Source: Spiro-02 sp034114085 (GTDB taxonomy: Bacteria > Spirochaetota > Spirochaetia > Sphaerochaetales > Sphaerochaetaceae). Taken from it: 64,000 nucleotides of DNA. A program made the position numbers and the translations under genes. The stretch lies in contig JAXEWB010000011.1 in NCBI GenBank assembly GCA_034114085.1, positions 67,995 to 131,994 on the forward strand, read 5' to 3'. This document shows, piece after piece, positions 16,734-25,588 of the stretch. Below the pieces are notes generated by a model. The model worked only from the letters and a program-made list of their open reading frames with translations, made no database searches and was not told the DNA's origin. Position 1 is the first letter of the stretch. Every line of letters starts with the position of its first letter.

Positions 16734-17714
16734 CTACAACTTCAGCATCTCCTGATAAGTGATATCGGAGGAACCTGACAGGATTTCGTGCTTCCCTTCA
16801 GGATAGATGAGCAGCCGCTTCTCTGAACGGATCTTGTTGTATGCGGCGAACTGCGTCGAAGGAAGGCAAGTGTCGTCCTGCAAAGCAGTAAACATCGTCA
16901 CAGGGCATACGATGCGTTCCACCAAGTTCTGGATATCGATATATCCCAAGCGGTTCCAGACACGCGCTTCAGTCCGGTGGAGCGGGTCGTTGTACCGGAA
17001 ATACCAGTGCAGCTCGTCATAGGCATGGGTCCTGACATCCATGTCCCAGGAACGTTTGTAGTCGCAGAGGAACGGCAGACCGGAAACGACCCGCTTGATC
17101 CCCCCTGAGAGGGCCGCGCAAGCGAGGGCAAGCCCTCCCCCCTGCGAAAATCCCATCGTCCCCAGTCGGGAGCCGTCTACGAACGGCAGGGAGGACATCA
17201 CGCGAACCAACTGGACGGTGTCGAGAAAGACATGACGGTACAACAGCCGCTGGGGATCGTCCAGTCCAAGACCGCGGATGACGAGCCCCCCGAACGTGGG
17301 GCCATGGTCGATGACCGACAGGTCGGGCGTCAGGCCGGTCTGTCCGCGGACATCCATCGCGACATAGCAGAAACCGGACATGGAATATGGGAACTGCGTC
17401 GTCCATTCCCCGCCGTCGCATTGATAACCATGGAAGAACAGGACTGCGGGCAACGCATGGTCTTGGCGGGAAGAAGCGCCAGTTGGACAAGAGAGCTTGC
17501 AATGGACGCGGACGCCGCCGACCGAATTGAAGGACAGGTGGAGGCATTCGACGCCCGGCGCGGAAAAATCGGCATCAGGGACAAGCTCCCAGCCTGGTGC
17601 CACAGCATCCAAATCGGAGAGCGCATGGCTCCAGTATTCATCAAAATCAGCGGGCCGGGGCGTACACCCCTGGTACACCTTCAATTCATCCAACGGCATA
17701 TCCAGCATCGGCAT
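16734..17714 (-). CDS. Acetyl-xylan esterase / cephalosporin-C deacetylase family (CE7)
   Basis: A 326-residue alpha/beta hydrolase of carbohydrate esterase family 7. The oxyanion region is FFHGYQCDGGEW, the nucleophile Ser is in GFSQGG, the acid Asp in LQDDTCLPST and the base His in GKHE near the end. Such enzymes remove acetyl groups from xylo-oligosaccharides and related esters inside the cell; no signal peptide is present. The ATG at 17714 has GGGAGGTGA just upstream. It converges with the lacI-type gene and lies downstream of guaB on the same strand with a 174-bp gap, so it probably has its own promoter. Confidence 0.92.
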   Translation of the reverse strand: MPMLDMPLDELKVYQGCTPRPADFDEYWSHALSDLDAVAPGWELVPDADFSAPGVECLHLSFNSVGGVRVHCKLSCPTGASSRQDHALPAVLFFHGYQCDGGEWTTQFPYSMSGFCYVAMDVRGQTGLTPDLSVIDHGPTFGGLVIRGLGLDDPQRLLYRHVFLDTVQLVRVMSSLPFVDGSRLGTMGFSQGGGLALACAALSGGIKRVVSGLPFLCDYKRSWDMDVRTHAYDELHWYFRYNDPLHRTEARVWNRLGYIDIQNLVERIVCPVTMFTALQDDTCLPSTQFAAYNKIRSEKRLLIYPEGKHEILSGSSDITYQEMLKL

Positions 17715-17888
17715 GCATCACCTCCCCCAGACTGTCCGAAAAATATCTTTTTTGAAGATCATCCCTTCCAGACAGGCTTGAAATACATGTTTTCTGTTTT
17801 CGAGCCGACTTTTGGGACAGTCTCTCCCATTACACACCCACACCATCCTGCGGAGGTATGGCGATGATACTATCAGGCGAACAACTAC

Positions 17889-19397
17889 CTATTTCACCTT
17901 GTTGTCGTGGCTGTCCTTGAGGATGACATCATGAGCTCCGCCTTCGACAATGCTTGTGGCGGAAACCAGCGTCAGCCTTGCGTTCTTCTGCAATTCGGGA
18001 ATCGTCAGACTGCCGCAGTTGCACATGGTGGACTTGACCTTGCTCAGCGTCAGCTGAACGTTGTCCTTGAGGGCCCCGGCATACGGAACGTACGAATCGA
18101 CACCCTCAACGAAGGAAAGCTTCGATGCGCCGCCGAGATCGTAGCGCTGCCAGTTCCTCGCGCGGGCGGAGCCTTCGCCCCAGTATTCCTTCACATAGTT
18201 GCCGTTGATGTTTACCTTCTCCGTCGGGCTTTCATCGAACCTGGCGAAATAACGGCCGAGCATCAGGAAGTCCGCGCCCATGGCGAGGGCGAGCGTCATA
18301 TGGTAGTCATAGACCAAGCCGCCATCGGAACAGATGGGGACGTAGACACCGGTCTCTTCAAAGTATTCGTCGCGGGCTTTTGCGACTTCGATCAACGCGG
18401 TGGCCTGCCCGCGACCGATGCCTTTGGTCTCGCGGGTGATGCAGATGGAGCCGCCGCCGATGCCGACCTTGACGAAATCGGCCCCACAGTCAGCGAGAAA
18501 CCGGAAGCCGTCGCGGTCTACGACATTGCCCGCGCCGACCATGACGGAATCTCCGTACTGCCCGCGAACCCATTGCAACGTCCGCTCCTGCCATTCGGAA
18601 AAACCTTCAGAAGAATCGATGCACAGCACATCCGCCCCGGCTTCAATCAATGCGGGGATGCGTTCGGAGTAGTCACGTGTGTTGATACCGGCGCCGACGA
18701 CATACCGTTTGTGGCTGTCAAGCAATTCGTTCGGGTTTTCCTTGTGACTGTCATAATCTTTGCGAAATACAAAGTATTTCAGACGACCGGCATCGTCCAC
18801 TACAGGGAGGGCGTTCAACTTATGTTCCCAGATGATATCATTGGCCTCGGATAAAGTAACATCATCCTCCGCATAGATAAGTTTCTCAAACGGAGTCATG
18901 AAGGAACTGACCGGGGTGGAAGGATCCATCCTGCTGGGACGATAGTCGCGGCTGGTCACGACGCCGACGAGTTTACCGGTGTTGGTGCCGTCTTCGGTAA
19001 CAGCGATCGTGGAATGTCCAGTGGACTCTTTCAATGCGATTACATCGGCCATGGTCTGGTCGGGACGGATGTTGGAATCGCTGGGGACAAAACCCGCCTT
19101 GAACGCCTTGACCCGCGCCACCATCGCGGCTTCACTCGCGATGGACTGGGAGCCGTAGATGAAGGAACATCCGCCCTCCCTCGCAAGGGCTTCGGCCATT
19201 CGTTCGCCACTGACGGACTGCATGATGGCGCTGACCATGGGGATGTTCAGCAATATCCTGCTCTTCTCCCCTTTCTTGAATCTGACCAAGGGAGTTTGAA
19301 GATTGACGTTGGCGGGAATACAGTCCGCTGAAGAATAGCCAGGGACGAGCAGATATTCGCTAAAGGTATGCGACGGTTCATCATAGTACATTGCCAT
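17889..19397 (-). CDS. guaB: Inosine-5'-monophosphate dehydrogenase
   Basis: A 502-residue IMP dehydrogenase, which oxidises IMP to XMP in GMP synthesis. A barrel domain is interrupted at about residues 95-215 by a pair of CBS domains. The catalytic loop GIGGGSICITRE carries the active-site Cys, and the phosphate-binding SDGGL and MLGRYFARFDESP segments are present. The N-terminus (EYLLVPGYSS) belongs to a divergent branch I associate with spirochaetes and some clostridia. GGAGGAGAAT precedes the ATG. The gene is alone between convergent or distant neighbours. Confidence 0.95.
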   Translation of the reverse strand: MAMYYDEPSHTFSEYLLVPGYSSADCIPANVNLQTPLVRFKKGEKSRILLNIPMVSAIMQSVSGERMAEALAREGGCSFIYGSQSIASEAAMVARVKAFKAGFVPSDSNIRPDQTMADVIALKESTGHSTIAVTEDGTNTGKLVGVVTSRDYRPSRMDPSTPVSSFMTPFEKLIYAEDDVTLSEANDIIWEHKLNALPVVDDAGRLKYFVFRKDYDSHKENPNELLDSHKRYVVGAGINTRDYSERIPALIEAGADVLCIDSSEGFSEWQERTLQWVRGQYGDSVMVGAGNVVDRDGFRFLADCGADFVKVGIGGGSICITRETKGIGRGQATALIEVAKARDEYFEETGVYVPICSDGGLVYDYHMTLALAMGADFLMLGRYFARFDESPTEKVNINGNYVKEYWGEGSARARNWQRYDLGGASKLSFVEGVDSYVPYAGALKDNVQLTLSKVKSTMCNCGSLTIPELQKNARLTLVSATSIVEGGAHDVILKDSHDNKVK

Positions 19398-19603
19398 GAT
19401 TATTCTCCTCCGAAGGGTTGGTTCTCATATTTCGGTAAATTGGAAGCATGATGCCTTATCATCGCAAAAAAAACAAGCTCGTTCAACAAAACATGTCGAG
19501 AAACCGTTGCAAAAATACACTTAATTGCAACAATCGACACAAACGTCCTGTCGTTCCCCATAAAGCCAAAGGACATGGAAAGCGACGGCGATAGGCGGCG
19601 GAG

Positions 19604-19633
19604 CAAAAAAACAGCCCGTCGGCGACAAGCCGT
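19604..19633 (-). terminator. Terminator of the GH13 gene
   Basis: On the minus strand a 10-bp stem (ACGGCTTGTC/GACGGGCTGT, three G-U pairs, 3-nt loop) is followed by seven T residues, 11 bp after the stop codon. Confidence 0.75.
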
Positions 19634-19644
19634 ATTTTCGCAGG

Positions 19645-21537
19645 CTACAACTGCCGCAGAAGCAGGATCTCACTCTCCCTAGCGGCGAGTCCAACTGATA
19701 TTTCCCCATTGGGAGAGACATCGACCCTCGTACCGTCCGACCAGCGGACCGCCTGCGCCGGTATGAGGGCGGAAGCGTTGAACCGTAGTGTACGCAGTCT
19801 TGCGGACTTGTTCAGAAGCAATACTACAGCCCGTTCCCCGTCATATCGGGCGAACACAAGGGAAGTTCTATCAGCATGAAGGATTTTCCATGCGCCATAG
19901 GCCAAAGCAGGCTCGGATCGTTTCAGCTCTCCGAGACGACGGTATAGCTCCCAGTACTCCCTACGCCAGTCCCCTTCGTTCCATTGCATCGGATACCGAG
20001 ACGCCTCCACTGATCCGATTTCGCCGTCCAAGCCGATTTCATCACCATAATAGACATTCGGGATGCCGGGAAGCATGTACAGGAGCATGACCGCCCCGCG
20101 ATAGACGTCCCAGTCGTAGACCAGATGGTTGTTGTGCAACCTCGGGGTGTCGTGGCTGTCAATCAGATTGAACTGCTGAAACAGCAGTTGCGCGGGCAAG
20201 GTCCGTAATTGCCGATCAAGGGCGTCGGCGAGGTCGATTCCACTAAAATAACTGCCGGGAACGGGATAGTGCCCCCATCCAGGCAACTGAAACCTGTCAG
20301 TCTCACCTACCCATCTGCGAATCGGTCTGGATGAGCCGTAGTAATTCATGGCGGCGTCCCATTCGTCCCCCTGTAGATGGGAGGAAGCGTCAACCCAATC
20401 CTCCGCGACCAGATACGCCTGGGGCTTCGTCTCCTTGACCGCGGTACGGACCTCCCGCCAGATTTCGTGGCAGAACTGGTCCTCGCCCCTGCGTCCGACG
20501 ACATCGGCCACGTCGAGCCGCCAGCCGTCTTGATTGAACGGAGGTTTGAGGAATTTACGCATGACGCTATTTTCCCCACGATACATCAGCTCCCGAAGCC
20601 CCATACTTCCATAGTTCAGTTGCGGCAGGGTCGGAACACCCTCCCAATAGGCAAAGGAGCCATCTTCATTCTTATAGTAATAAGCAGCTTCGGGTCCTTG
20701 TGGATTCTTCTGTGCGGCCAGGAACCAAGGATGGTCGGTACCGGTATGGTTGATGGAAATGTCCACCACGACTTTGATGCCGTGTTCGTGCATGACTTCA
20801 ATCAACTCAATCAACGCCTGATCGCCGCCGAGTTTTTCATCGACATGGAAGAAATCGCAGCAATCGTAGCGGTGTATGGTTCGAGAGACACCAATCGGAT
20901 TGAGATACAGGACAGAAACCCCCATCGCCACAAAATGTTCCACCGAATCGGCGATTCCCCTGAGGTCGCCGTTATAGAAGTCAAGGCATCGTCCCTGCGC
21001 GAATTCAAGGGGTTTCTCATTCCATCCAAGTACTTGGGGCTTCGCGCCGTCGAACTCGTATTCACCGGGACGGACGCCGACGGAGGGATCGCCTTTGCGA
21101 AAACGGTCGGGGAATATTTGATAGCAGACGCCACCGGGAATCCAGTCGGGAACCTGAAGGTCGGCTTCAAGGCGAAAGCAATCACGAATCGCAGGGCTGT
21201 AATTAAGGAAACCCGCCGCGGCATAGTACAGGATAGTATCGTCGGCTTTGAGTTCAAACCACCAATACAGCCCGTCGATGTTGGGCATCCGCAAGGAAGC
21301 TCGCCAATATGAGGTTTTCCGTTCCTGTTCTCCCGTCACGTTGCTGTCGCGACGCAACTGAAAGCGAATTGTACGGCCAAGGACAAAAGCGACTAGGAAA
21401 GAATCGGTCACAGGGGATTCTGATGGGATACGGATGGACAACGTGACCGTCTCCCCCGCTTTCGGCATCAAAGGTGAAACATATTGCGCCGATACCTGGG
21501 AATCTACATATGCGCGCCAATCAACAATCTTATTCAT
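19645..21537 (-). CDS. GH13 alpha-amylase-family glycosidase (neopullulanase/cyclomaltodextrinase-like)
   Basis: A 630-residue cytoplasmic GH13 enzyme. Residues 1 to about 120 form an N-terminal beta-sandwich domain as in neopullulanase/cyclomaltodextrinase. The barrel carries the four conserved regions: DISINHTG, GWRLDVAD (nucleophile Asp), LVAEDW (acid/base Glu) and LIDSHDTPR (stabilising Asp). A C-terminal beta domain ends the protein. The ATG at 21537 has AAGGAG upstream; the longer reading frame is unlikely. It should cut imported maltodextrins together with MalQ and the ABC importer encoded divergently about 750 bp away. Confidence 0.93.
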   Translation of the reverse strand: MNKIVDWRAYVDSQVSAQYVSPLMPKAGETVTLSIRIPSESPVTDSFLVAFVLGRTIRFQLRRDSNVTGEQERKTSYWRASLRMPNIDGLYWWFELKADDTILYYAAAGFLNYSPAIRDCFRLEADLQVPDWIPGGVCYQIFPDRFRKGDPSVGVRPGEYEFDGAKPQVLGWNEKPLEFAQGRCLDFYNGDLRGIADSVEHFVAMGVSVLYLNPIGVSRTIHRYDCCDFFHVDEKLGGDQALIELIEVMHEHGIKVVVDISINHTGTDHPWFLAAQKNPQGPEAAYYYKNEDGSFAYWEGVPTLPQLNYGSMGLRELMYRGENSVMRKFLKPPFNQDGWRLDVADVVGRRGEDQFCHEIWREVRTAVKETKPQAYLVAEDWVDASSHLQGDEWDAAMNYYGSSRPIRRWVGETDRFQLPGWGHYPVPGSYFSGIDLADALDRQLRTLPAQLLFQQFNLIDSHDTPRLHNNHLVYDWDVYRGAVMLLYMLPGIPNVYYGDEIGLDGEIGSVEASRYPMQWNEGDWRREYWELYRRLGELKRSEPALAYGAWKILHADRTSLVFARYDGERAVVLLLNKSARLRTLRFNASALIPAQAVRWSDGTRVDVSPNGEISVGLAARESEILLLRQL

Positions 21538-22055
21538 CAGCCAGCTCCTTCCACAATGCGATAACAAGCTACAGGCATGAACACACAGCCTCACTCATAT
21601 GTAGCCGACGCTTCCTGCCTCTCCTATAAATATAGCGATACCGCAAACTTTTGTCTCCCGTGCTAGCATGGGCTCGCTCCAGGCTCGATTGGTGTCCGCT
21701 CGGTGATTGCTCCAGGCTCAACCGGTGTTCACAGGGGTTGAGCAAGTGCTCGGAGTTAGTCCTCACCCCTATTAGGCAACACTTTCTTGTATCATCGGGA
21801 CCACGGGTGAAACACACATTGAACCATCGTCCAAGGTCTCCCGGCGGGAAACCGCCAGTACCTTGTTCCACGTATCCCGGACCGCTTATTTTCAGTTGCC
21901 TATCCTGGACTTCAATACGTATATTAAGTGTGTGGGGAAACAGTATGAACATTGGACAGAATTCTATCTGCGTCAAATCTGTTTTGGGAACGGATACCTT
22001 CGTTGCTCCATGTACAATCCAGAAAAATGTCATCAAAAAAACAAAAAAGTTTTTG
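21538..22055. other. Divergent intergenic region with dispersed repeat copy B
   Basis: This gap separates the GH13 gene from the maltodextrin importer genes. The segment 21681-21740 is repeat copy B, the closest match to the copy at 7012-7071. Several frames are open on both strands but none has a ribosome binding site or protein-like composition. No promoter for the GH13 gene was convincingly found. Confidence 0.5.
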
Positions 22056-22084
22056 TTGACCGGTTTAGAAAACCGGTTTAGTAT
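22056..22084 (+). promoter_or_regulatory. Promoter of the maltodextrin importer operon
   Basis: TTGACC at 22056-22061 and TAGTAT at 22079-22084 are separated by 17 bp. The spacer is filled by an operator-like inverted repeat. Confidence 0.5.
22059..22079. promoter_or_regulatory. Candidate LacI-family operator (ACCGGTTT-AGA-AAACCGGTTT)
   Basis: ACCGGTTT and AAACCGGT form a perfect inverted repeat around AGA, and the right half is itself the palindrome AAACCGGTTT with the central CG usual for LacI/MalR sites. It lies between the -35 and -10 boxes, so binding would block transcription. The regulator gene at 25589 in the same cluster is the natural candidate. Confidence 0.55.
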
Positions 22085-22292
22085 AGAATTATATGAGGAT
22101 ATGGGGGAACCGTCACACAAGTTGCGGGGCGGGTTTCCACATGAACAAACCAGTCATTTTGTCCCGTAGGGGACACTGTATAGCGGAAACGCACTACAGA
22201 AAGCGATGGAGGACGGATGCTGTTGCGACCATTGAGTTATGGAGACGACAGAATATCCAGAAACCCGCTCCACTGTAGCAAAGGAGACACAC

Positions 22293-23645
22293 ATGAAAAA
22301 GACCTTGAGCCTCATTCTCATCGTCCTGCTGGCTGTCACCGGAACCCTGTTCGCACAGGGCGCATCGGAAAAGGCCTCCACCCCTGAAGTTTACTTCCTG
22401 AACTTCAAACCAGAAATCGCCACCGTGTACACCGATGTCGTAGCTCCAGCTTTTGAAGCGGAGACCGGCATTAAGTTGAAAGTCGTGACTGCGGCGTCGA
22501 ATCAATACGCCACCACGCTCAAGAGCGAAATGGCCACCAGCAATCCGCCGGCGATTTTCCAGACCAACGGTCCCGTCGGACTGCAAGGTTCCAGAGCTGA
22601 TGTAGCTCCTCTTGAGAATACCGGATTCTATGGAATCCTCGCGGACAAGTCCATGGCTCTCTCCATCGACGGTCATGTAGCGGCCATCCCCTATGCGGTG
22701 GAAGGTTATGGCATCATCTACAATCAGGCGATCATGGACAAGTATTTCGCCATTCCCGGCGCGAAAGTCACTTCCATGAACCAGATCCAGGATTTCGCCA
22801 CCCTCAAGGCCGTCGTTGAAGACATGACTGCCAAGAAAGCCCAGTTGGGCATCAAGGGCGTGTTCGCATCGACGTCCATGGCGCCGGGCAACGACTGGAG
22901 ATGGCAGACCCACCTCTTCAACGTTCCTCTCTATGCGGAATACGCCGACAAGTCCTCTCCCGCGGACGCGACGCTCACCGGTCTCGCCGCGAAATCCTTC
23001 GACTTCAAGTATGCCGACCAGTACAAGCAGCTGTTCGACCTGTACCTTGACAACAGCACCACCGCCCGCGGCCTCGTAGGCAGCAAGAGCGTGGACGACT
23101 CCATGGCTGAATTCGCCCTTGGACAGGCCGCGATGGTCCAGAACGGAAACTGGGGTGCATCCCAGATTCTCGGCGTCCCTGGCAACAAGGTCGCAGACAA
23201 GGACATCAAGTTCCTGCCAATCTACATGGGCATTCCCGGAGAATCTGGTTATGGATTGTGCGTCGGTACAGAGAACTATCTCTCCATCAACAAGAACGCT
23301 TCCGCCGAAGCCCAGGCAAATGCCGACAAGTTCCTGACCTGGCTGTTCTCTTCCGATACCGGCAAGAAGATCGTCAAGGAGCAGTTGGGCTTCATCACCC
23401 CGTTCAACACCTTCGCGGACAGCGAAATGCCGAGCGACCCTCTCGCCAGGCAGGTCGTGCAGTGGATGAACAAGGACGGCGTCAGCTCCATCCCTTGGAC
23501 CTTCTCCGCAATTCCTTCCGAGCAGTGGAAGTCCGATTTCGGCGGTGCGCTGCTTCAGTACATCCAAGGTTCCAAGGACTGGGCGAGCGTCGTCAAGACC
23601 GCTCAGGATTCTTGGGTCAAGGAAGCTCAGATCGCTGGCAGATAA
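22293..23645 (+). CDS. CUT1 ABC transporter sugar-binding protein (maltodextrin-type)
   Basis: A 450-residue family-1 solute-binding protein. Residues 1-23 are a signal peptide (MKKTLSLILIVLLAVTG, cleavage near LFAQG); no lipobox Cys is seen, so it is probably periplasmic and soluble. The mature part has typical binding-protein features (LNFKPE, EGYGIIYNQ, GNWGASQI, GTENYLSIN). AAGGAGA lies 6 bp upstream of the ATG, so the longer frame is rejected. Clustering with a GH13 enzyme, LacI and MalQ points to malto-oligosaccharides as ligand. A hairpin separates it from the permease genes, as is common for highly expressed binding proteins. Confidence 0.93.
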   Translation: MKKTLSLILIVLLAVTGTLFAQGASEKASTPEVYFLNFKPEIATVYTDVVAPAFEAETGIKLKVVTAASNQYATTLKSEMATSNPPAIFQTNGPVGLQGSRADVAPLENTGFYGILADKSMALSIDGHVAAIPYAVEGYGIIYNQAIMDKYFAIPGAKVTSMNQIQDFATLKAVVEDMTAKKAQLGIKGVFASTSMAPGNDWRWQTHLFNVPLYAEYADKSSPADATLTGLAAKSFDFKYADQYKQLFDLYLDNSTTARGLVGSKSVDDSMAEFALGQAAMVQNGNWGASQILGVPGNKVADKDIKFLPIYMGIPGESGYGLCVGTENYLSINKNASAEAQANADKFLTWLFSSDTGKKIVKEQLGFITPFNTFADSEMPSDPLARQVVQWMNKDGVSSIPWTFSAIPSEQWKSDFGGALLQYIQGSKDWASVVKTAQDSWVKEAQIAGR

Positions 23646-23661
23646 GTTCCGACGTGTTTTC

Positions 23662-23693
23662 AACTGGCTGTCTTCGGGCAGCCAGTTTTCTCT
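23662..23693 (+). terminator. Intercistronic hairpin after the binding-protein gene
   Basis: AACTGGCTG and CAGCCAGTT form a 9-bp stem with an 8-nt loop, followed by the pyrimidine-rich TTCTCTT. It lies between the binding-protein and permease genes and may act as a partial terminator or mRNA stabiliser, giving more binding protein than permease. Confidence 0.65.
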
Positions 23694-23723
23694 TATGACG
23701 TTTTCCTGGAAAAGGGAGTCATC

Positions 23724-24569
23724 ATGGAAAAAACCCTGAAAAAATACTTCGCCCTGTTCGCACTTCCCGGAATCATATGCTTCTGTCTCGCATTTTTGGT
23801 TCCGATGGTTTGGGGTCTGGTGCTTTCTTTCTGTGAATTCACCAACATTACCAATGCAACGTTCGTGGGCTTCGACAATTACGTCAAGGCATTCACGATT
23901 GACAACTACTTCACCCACGCCTTCTGGTTCACGTTGCTATTCACCGTAGTCACGGTAATCTCCATCAACGTGTTCGCATTCATCCTGGCACTGCTTCTGA
24001 CGCGGGATGTGCCGGGGACAAACGCATTCAGGACTATTTTCTTCATGCCAAACCTGATCGGAGGCATCGTCCTTGGCTGGATCTGGCAGGTCATCATCAA
24101 CGGAGTGCTTGCCAAATACGGTGCGACGATCCTGTCCGACGCAAAGTATGGTTTCTGGGGACTCGTGGTGCTGATGAACTGGCAGAACGTCGGCTATATG
24201 ATGGTCATCTACGTAGCCGCGCTACAGAATGTCTCCAATGACATGCTTGAGGCAGCATCAATTGACGGAGCGGGCTATTTCACTACCCTGTTTAGAATTA
24301 CAATTCCATCCGTGTTGCCGTCCATCACGATTTGCATGTTCATGACGCTCACCAACGGGTTCAAACTGTTCGACCAGAACCTCGCCCTTACTTCGGGAGC
24401 GCCGAACCACAGTACGGAAATGCTGGCGTTGAACATTTATACCACGTTCTACAGCAGAATCGGTTTCGAGGGTGTCGGTCAAGCGAAGGCGGTCATCTTC
24501 ACAATTCTAGTAGCGGTTATCGCGATTACGCAACTCTACCTGACGCGTTCAAGGGAGGTGGAATCATGA
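23724..24569 (+). CDS. CUT1 ABC transporter permease (MalF family)
   Basis: A 281-residue permease with six membrane segments and the EAA loop EAASIDGAGYFTTLFRITIP. It pairs with the permease encoded next. The stop overlaps the next ATG (ATGA). No ATPase is encoded in this cluster, so the importer probably borrows an ATPase such as the MsmK/UgpC-type protein encoded at 11732-12862 or one elsewhere; this is inference from a known pattern in such systems. Confidence 0.93.
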   Translation: MEKTLKKYFALFALPGIICFCLAFLVPMVWGLVLSFCEFTNITNATFVGFDNYVKAFTIDNYFTHAFWFTLLFTVVTVISINVFAFILALLLTRDVPGTNAFRTIFFMPNLIGGIVLGWIWQVIINGVLAKYGATILSDAKYGFWGLVVLMNWQNVGYMMVIYVAALQNVSNDMLEAASIDGAGYFTTLFRITIPSVLPSITICMFMTLTNGFKLFDQNLALTSGAPNHSTEMLALNIYTTFYSRIGFEGVGQAKAVIFTILVAVIAITQLYLTRSREVES

Positions 24570-25405
24570 GCCAAGTCCGCAGGAAAAGCACCCGTTGGGT
24601 CATTTTCGCACTGATGATCTGCGTCGCGGCATTCGTCATCATGCCGATCCTCGTCGTGTTGATGAACTCGTTCAAGTCCCGTTTCTACATCTCCAATGAG
24701 CCGTTTACGTTCCCGAATTCCGAAACATTCATAGGAATGGCGAACTATACGACGGGTGTTCAACGAATCGGTTTCTTCCGTTCCTTCCTCATTTCGTCAT
24801 GGATTACCGTTGCGTCGGTCGTGCTGATCCAGCTTATCACCAGCATGCTCGCCTGGTACATTACGAGGGTGAAGGGAAAAACTACCTCAATCATTTATTA
24901 CCTGCTGGTATTCAGCATGATCGTTCCGTTCCAGATGGTCATGTTCACCATGAGCAAACTGGCGAACATGCTACACCTGGACAATCCGGTCGGCATCGTG
25001 GTCCTGTATGTCGGTTTCGGCGCGGGTATGGCGACGTTTATGTTCTCAGGCTTTATCAAGAGCATCCCGTTGGCGCTGGAGGAAGCCGCAATGATTGACG
25101 GCGCTACGCCAGTGCAGACATTCTTCCAAGTCGTATTGCCGATGCTCAAGAGCATGTGCATCACCATCGCGATACTCAATACGATGTGGGTCTGGAACGA
25201 CTACCTCCTGCCCTACCTGACGATCGGCACAACGTACAGGACTATCCCCGTCGCAATCCAGTATCTACGCGGCGGATACGGTTCGGTCGATATGGGCGCG
25301 ATGATGGCTATGCTGGTATTGGCGATGATTCCAGTCATCGTGTTCTACCTCATCTGCCAGAAACACATCATCAAGGGCGTCCTTGCCGGAGCGGTGAAGG
25401 GATAG
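24566..25405 (+). CDS. CUT1 ABC transporter permease (MalG family)
   Basis: A 279-residue permease with six membrane segments, the EAA loop EEAAMIDGATPVQTFFQVVLP and the C-terminus IIKGVLAGAVKG typical of MalG-type subunits. The ATG at 24566 follows GGGAGGTGG and overlaps the stop of the partner gene by 4 bp; a much longer frame beginning at 24332 is rejected because it overlaps the partner in another phase. Completes the membrane part of the maltodextrin importer. Confidence 0.93.
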   Translation: MSQVRRKSTRWVIFALMICVAAFVIMPILVVLMNSFKSRFYISNEPFTFPNSETFIGMANYTTGVQRIGFFRSFLISSWITVASVVLIQLITSMLAWYITRVKGKTTSIIYYLLVFSMIVPFQMVMFTMSKLANMLHLDNPVGIVVLYVGFGAGMATFMFSGFIKSIPLALEEAAMIDGATPVQTFFQVVLPMLKSMCITIAILNTMWVWNDYLLPYLTIGTTYRTIPVAIQYLRGGYGSVDMGAMMAMLVLAMIPVIVFYLICQKHIIKGVLAGAVKG

Positions 25406-25504
25406 CAAACGCCTTCAGAGAATATGACGGTGGGGGGGACAATCGTTTCTCGCCCGCTGAAAGCTATACGCTGGCTTTACGGACAGTCGGGGGAGGCCGG
25501 GTAT

Positions 25505-25537
25505 GCAGGCCATAGGAAAAACTGTAATATGGCCTGC
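25505..25537. repeat. 9-bp inverted repeat upstream of the second LacI gene
   Basis: GCAGGCCAT (25505-25513) and ATGGCCTGC (25529-25537) form a perfect 9-bp stem around a 15-nt loop. There is no T run on either strand, so it is not a classical terminator. It may be an operator or an RNA structure between the permease and regulator genes. Confidence 0.45.
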
Positions 25538-25588
25538 GATGTCATCATATGCTGCATTGGGAACGCAACGAATTAGGGAGAAAAACGG

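Noticed and set aside
19400..19606. 68-codon minus-strand frame upstream of guaB
   Set aside because: No ribosome binding site or protein-like composition; it most likely spans the guaB leader.
22194..23918. 574-codon minus-strand frame
   Set aside because: It lies antisense to the solute-binding protein gene, whose signal peptide, family match and ribosome binding site are clear; it is a shadow frame caused by codon bias.
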